This document shows, piece after piece, positions 50,116-52,982 of a stretch of 52,982 nt of DNA. The stretch comes from Bifidobacterium breve. Lineage in GTDB: Bacteria; Myxococcota_A; UBA796; SXON01. Location of the stretch: NCBI GenBank assembly GCA_943328795.2, contig CALQBK020000011.1:1-52982 (forward strand). The letters run 5' to 3'. Each line of letters opens with the position of its first letter. The stretch's first letter is position 1. The translations under genes and the position numbers were made by a program. Below the pieces are notes generated by a model. It was not told the origin of the DNA, ran no database searches, and saw only the letters and a list, made by a program, of their open reading frames with translations.

Positions 50116-52125
50116 GTGGCCCGGCGCGCGGAACGCTACCTCGCGCCCCCGACGTCGGCGGCAGGGCTCTGGTTCACGGGGCTCGGCGGTGGGCTCATCG
50201 GCGGGTCGCTGACCGGCGTCGCCGAGGCGGGCTGGGTGCTGAGCAGCACGGCGCCGTCCGAGTACCAGGCGGTGCTCTACGGGGCGCTGATCTACGGCGC
50301 CCTGGGCGCTGTGCTCGGCGCGTGCATCGGGGTGTTCAACGCGGCGATGGGGCGCGCGATGGGGCTCTCCGCGGCGATGGGCTGGTGCCTCGGCTGCTTC
50401 GGGGCCGGGGGAGCGATGGCGTTCGCGGTGGTCCGCTTCGTCGTGAACGAGCGCTGGTATGGTGAGTCCGGCCTGCCGGCGACCGCCGACGTCGGGATCG
50501 GCCTCTCGCTGCTGGCGCTGCTCCTCCCCGGGGTTTGGCTCGGCCGGAACGTGTTGTCGAAGACCCCGCTGCGGGTGCTCGCGCGCCCGCGGGGGACGTT
50601 CACGCTCTGGGCTGCGGGCGTAGCGCTGTGCGTGTTGGTGGCGATCGCCCCGGCGCCGGCTGCCGTCGGCGCACAGGTGCCGCACCACCCCCAGGATGGC
50701 ACCGCGGCCCGCCCGAACATCGTGCTGGTGCAGGTAGACGCGCTCCGCTACGACGCGCTGGGGGTAGACGGCGCGGACGCGTCCGCCTCGCCGCACATCG
50801 ACCAGTTCGCCCGCGACGCGGTTGTGTTCGAGCAGGCCATCGCCGCCGCGACGTGGACCCGCGCGTCCACCGCGTCGATGTTCACGAGCGTGCCCCCCGG
50901 CTCGCACGCCTGCGAGGGCAAGGACGGCGTGCTCTCCGCCGACAACGTCACGCTCGCCGAGGCCCTGGGCGAGGCCAACTACGCGCGGGCCGGCTTCCCG
51001 AACAACGCGAACATCACCGCCGCGTCGGGGTTCGGGCAGGGCTTCGACTGGTACCCGTACGACCCCGCGTACCCGCTCGGCGCGAAGGAATCGACCTATT
51101 CCCTCACGCTGTACACGGCGGTTCGGCGGGCGCTGGCCCACGTCGACACCCACCGCCGCGTCGAGGACTACTACACCCCCGCGGGCGCCCAGCTCGGCCG
51201 CTCGGTCCAGTGGATCGAGGCCCAGGGCGACGACCGCTGGTTCGTGTTCATCCACCTGATGGAGCCGCACGACCCGTGGTTCACCTACCCAGTCACGGGG
51301 GAGGCGTTCGGCCGGGCGGAGAACCCCGAGCCCGACCCCGCGCTCGCCCCACGGCTGAGGAGCCTGTACGCTGGCTCGGTGCGCGAGCTGGACGCACAGC
51401 TGGGGGCCTTCTTCCAGCGCCTGCGCGCCGAGGGGCTGTACGACGACGCGCTGATCATCCTGACCTCCGACCACGGCGAGGAGCTTCAAGACCACGGCGG
51501 CTGGTGGCACGGCGCGACTGTGTACGACGAGCAGGTGCACGTGCCGCTGATCGTCAAGCTGCCGCGCAACGAGCGTGCGGGCACCCGCGTGCCCTGGCAG
51601 GTGCGGGAGATCGACGTCCCGGCCACCATCCTCGGCGTAGCGGGGGTGGAGCCCGAGCCCGAGTCGTGGGACGGGGAGACGCTGTTCACGGACGACTTCG
51701 ACCAGCAGCTGGTGCCGACGTTGCCGCCGGAGCCGGACGCGGATGCGCCGCTCACGGCGGGGCCGGCGGCATGGAGCGCCCCGCCGTGGTGGAAGCTGCC
51801 GGCGAGCCGCGAGGCGCTGACGCAGGAGGACTTCGAGGGCTACGTCATCAGCAGCCTGCGCGCAGAGGGCCGAAAGCTGGTGGTGACGCGCGGGGCGCCG
51901 TCCGGGTCGACCCGCGAGCTTGGCGAGGCGCTGTTCGACCTGGAGCGAGACGCCGGCGAGCAGCACCCCCGGGCAGACGACCCCGCGCTCGAGGGGCTCC
52001 GGCTGCGGCTCGAGGCCGCCGAGGCGCACGCCGCCGCGAACCGCCGCGAGGCCGCCGCACCCCAGCGATCGGCCTCGGAGACCGACCGAGCCCGGCTTCG
52101 CCAGCTCGGGTACCCGGCGCAGTAG
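50116..52125 (+). CDS. Membrane-anchored sulfatase-like (AlkP superfamily) protein
   Basis: 669 residues from a GTG 2 bases after the ribA stop. The first 190 residues have about five membrane helices. The sulfatase-type domain starts with N-I-V-L-V-Q-V-D-A-L-R-Y-D (metal Asp) and holds T-S-D-H-G-E-E-L-Q-D-H-G-G-W-W-H-G, the second metal site. At the nucleophile position there is A-T-W-T-R-A-S (Thr, 246-251) instead of the C/S-x-P-x-R of formylglycine sulfatases, so the enzyme is more likely a phospho- or phosphoethanolamine-transferase-like hydrolase. A further AlkP-family gene follows without a gap. Confidence 0.85.
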   Translation: MARRAERYLAPPTSAAGLWFTGLGGGLIGGSLTGVAEAGWVLSSTAPSEYQAVLYGALIYGALGAVLGACIGVFNAAMGRAMGLSAAMGWCLGCFGAGGAMAFAVVRFVVNERWYGESGLPATADVGIGLSLLALLLPGVWLGRNVLSKTPLRVLARPRGTFTLWAAGVALCVLVAIAPAPAAVGAQVPHHPQDGTAARPNIVLVQVDALRYDALGVDGADASASPHIDQFARDAVVFEQAIAAATWTRASTASMFTSVPPGSHACEGKDGVLSADNVTLAEALGEANYARAGFPNNANITAASGFGQGFDWYPYDPAYPLGAKESTYSLTLYTAVRRALAHVDTHRRVEDYYTPAGAQLGRSVQWIEAQGDDRWFVFIHLMEPHDPWFTYPVTGEAFGRAENPEPDPALAPRLRSLYAGSVRELDAQLGAFFQRLRAEGLYDDALIILTSDHGEELQDHGGWWHGATVYDEQVHVPLIVKLPRNERAGTRVPWQVREIDVPATILGVAGVEPEPESWDGETLFTDDFDQQLVPTLPPEPDADAPLTAGPAAWSAPPWWKLPASREALTQEDFEGYVISSLRAEGRKLVVTRGAPSGSTRELGEALFDLERDAGEQHPRADDPALEGLRLRLEAAEAHAAANRREAAAPQRSASETDRARLRQLGYPAQ

Positions 52126-52982
52126 GTGGGCACGCGCGCGCTGGTCGTGGGCTTGGACGGCGCGACCTGGGACGTGATCGAGGCCCACGCCGCGCGGCTG
52201 CCGAACCTGTGGCGAATGCGCCAACAGGGGCTCTGGGCCCGCCTCGACAGCACGACGCCCCCGATGACGCTGCCGGCGTGGTCGTCCGTGCTCACCGGGT
52301 GCCGCCCGGGGCGCCACGGCTTCTTCGACTTCACGCGGCGCGAGCCCGGCACCCACGAGCTCGCCTTCCTGGACGCGCGCTGCCGCGCCGTGCCCACCCT
52401 CCACCGGCTGCTGTCGGACGCCGGTCGCCGGGTCGCGAGCATCGCTGTGCCGACGACCTACCCGCCCGAGGAGCTGGACGGCATCGTGATCGCCGGCTTC
52501 GACAGCCCAGTCGCGACCCGCGCCGAGTCCCGCCATTGCGCGCCGGCGCGCGAGTGGCCCTCGCTGCGGCGGACGTTCGGCGGGCTGCGGTTCGCCGACT
52601 TCCCCGAGCGTGGGATCGGCCCGGGGTGGCACGCGCGCGCGCTCGACAGCCTGCTCCGGGAGATCGCCCGCAAGGAGGCGCTCTGCCTGCACCTCTTGGC
52701 CCGCGAGCCGTGGGAGCTGTTCATGGTGGTGTTCGGCGAGAGCGACACGGCCGCGCACCACTTCTGGATGTTCCATGACCCGCGCTCTCCAAGGCACGCG
52801 GCGGCGCGGCGCCTCCCCGGCGCCGACGTGCTCCGGGGCGCGCTCCTGCGCGTGTACGAGCGGCTCGACGAGGCGCTTGGGCGCCTCTCGGCCAACGCCG
52901 AGCTCGTCGCCGTCGTGAGCGACCACGGGTTCGGAGGGGCGAACGACACCGCGCTCTACCTCAACCGGTTCCTGGAGGCCGA
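52126..52982 (+). CDS. AlkP-superfamily phosphodiesterase/nucleotide pyrophosphatase-like protein, 3' end cut off
   Basis: At least 285 residues from the GTG at 52126, directly after the previous stop; the gene runs past the window end. L-V-V-G-L-D-G-A-T-W-D (metal Asp plus candidate Thr nucleophile), T-P-P-M-T-L-P-A-W-S-S-V-L-T-G, G-E-S-D-T-A-A-H-H-F-W and V-S-D-H-G-F-G-G are the type I phosphodiesterase blocks. No membrane segment or signal is seen in this part. It is probably co-expressed with the preceding sulfatase-like enzyme, a pairing suggestive of surface-glycan or lipid modification. Confidence 0.85.
   Translation, partial: MGTRALVVGLDGATWDVIEAHAARLPNLWRMRQQGLWARLDSTTPPMTLPAWSSVLTGCRPGRHGFFDFTRREPGTHELAFLDARCRAVPTLHRLLSDAGRRVASIAVPTTYPPEELDGIVIAGFDSPVATRAESRHCAPAREWPSLRRTFGGLRFADFPERGIGPGWHARALDSLLREIARKEALCLHLLAREPWELFMVVFGESDTAAHHFWMFHDPRSPRHAAARRLPGADVLRGALLRVYERLDEALGRLSANAELVAVVSDHGFGGANDTALYLNRFLEA

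Noticed and set aside
50071-52926. 951-residue minus-strand frame opposite the AlkP-family genes
   Set aside because: Arg/Gly/Ala/Val-rich with no motif; the plus strand has catalytic motifs of two known families.
1-52982. CRISPR arrays, insertion sequences, transposases, prophage genes
   Set aside because: No regularly spaced repeats, transposase motifs or phage structural genes were seen; the tandem repeats found lie inside coding linkers or a short leader.

Overview
The window is about 53 kb of GC-rich DNA, densely coded on both strands, with many GTG/TTG starts and repeated 1-4 nt stop/start overlaps. Several features point to a Myxococcota-like ('deltaproteobacterial') bacterium with a diderm envelope. 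These are TPR/beta-barrel envelope proteins resembling the Myxococcus Glt/Nfs sets, many Asp/Thr-rich lipoproteins with MopE/thrombospondin-3-like calcium- or metal-binding motifs, a TamB/TamA pair, and a TonB receptor carrying its own TonB-like domain. The taxonomic placement is inference; there is no rRNA or marker alignment behind it.

Layout. 34-8556 (minus): a five-gene envelope operon (two outer-membrane barrels, two secreted TPR proteins, one TPR lipoprotein) closed by a strong terminator. 8633-9070 (plus): a small secreted protein. 9071-14462 (minus): an ExbB-ExbD-TonB-receptor-lipoprotein operon. 14553-14595: divergent control region with two inverted repeats. 14624-24000 (plus, mostly): a Tat-exported small subunit plus GMC oxidoreductase, CysC, two secreted/lipoproteins, PlsB, a membrane protein, and a LuxR-type regulator (minus) divergent from a beta-propeller protein. 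23809-26088 (minus): prepilin peptidase, a 58-residue pilin-like micro-ORF and two lipoproteins. 26156-28288 (plus): a tightly coupled amidotransferase/DUF6165/MoaC/DUF3105 operon. 28297-30138 (minus): the Fo part of ATP synthase (AtpZ-like, AtpI-like, a, c). 30324-32100 (plus): tRNA-Cys, a putative lipoprotein, and a LeuA-family enzyme. 32144-34182 (minus): lipoprotein and AspS. 34261-44823 (minus): an unknown 565-residue protein preceded by a 28-bp perfect palindrome, then TamA-like, TamB-like and a subtilisin-like lipoprotein. 45042-48597 (plus): tRNA-Gly and an alkyl-DHAP-synthase-like/Fe-S/diacylglycerol-kinase operon. 48598-52982 (plus): HU, RibA, and two alkaline-phosphatase-superfamily enzymes, the last cut by the window end.

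How the genes work together. Much of the window concerns envelope biogenesis and surface lipid/lipoprotein chemistry: outer-membrane insertion (TamA/TamB), energised uptake (ExbB/ExbD/TonB/receptor), a Glt/Nfs-like trans-envelope assembly, phospholipid entry (PlsB), a possible ether-lipid module (AGPS-like with a DAG kinase) and two AlkP-superfamily enzymes. The most unusual elements are the compact Glt/Nfs-like locus without its own recognisable motor, the receptor with an N-terminal TonB-type domain, the pilin/peptidase micro-locus, a group of lipoproteins with extremely short signal peptides, and several strong palindromes in the regulatory gaps.
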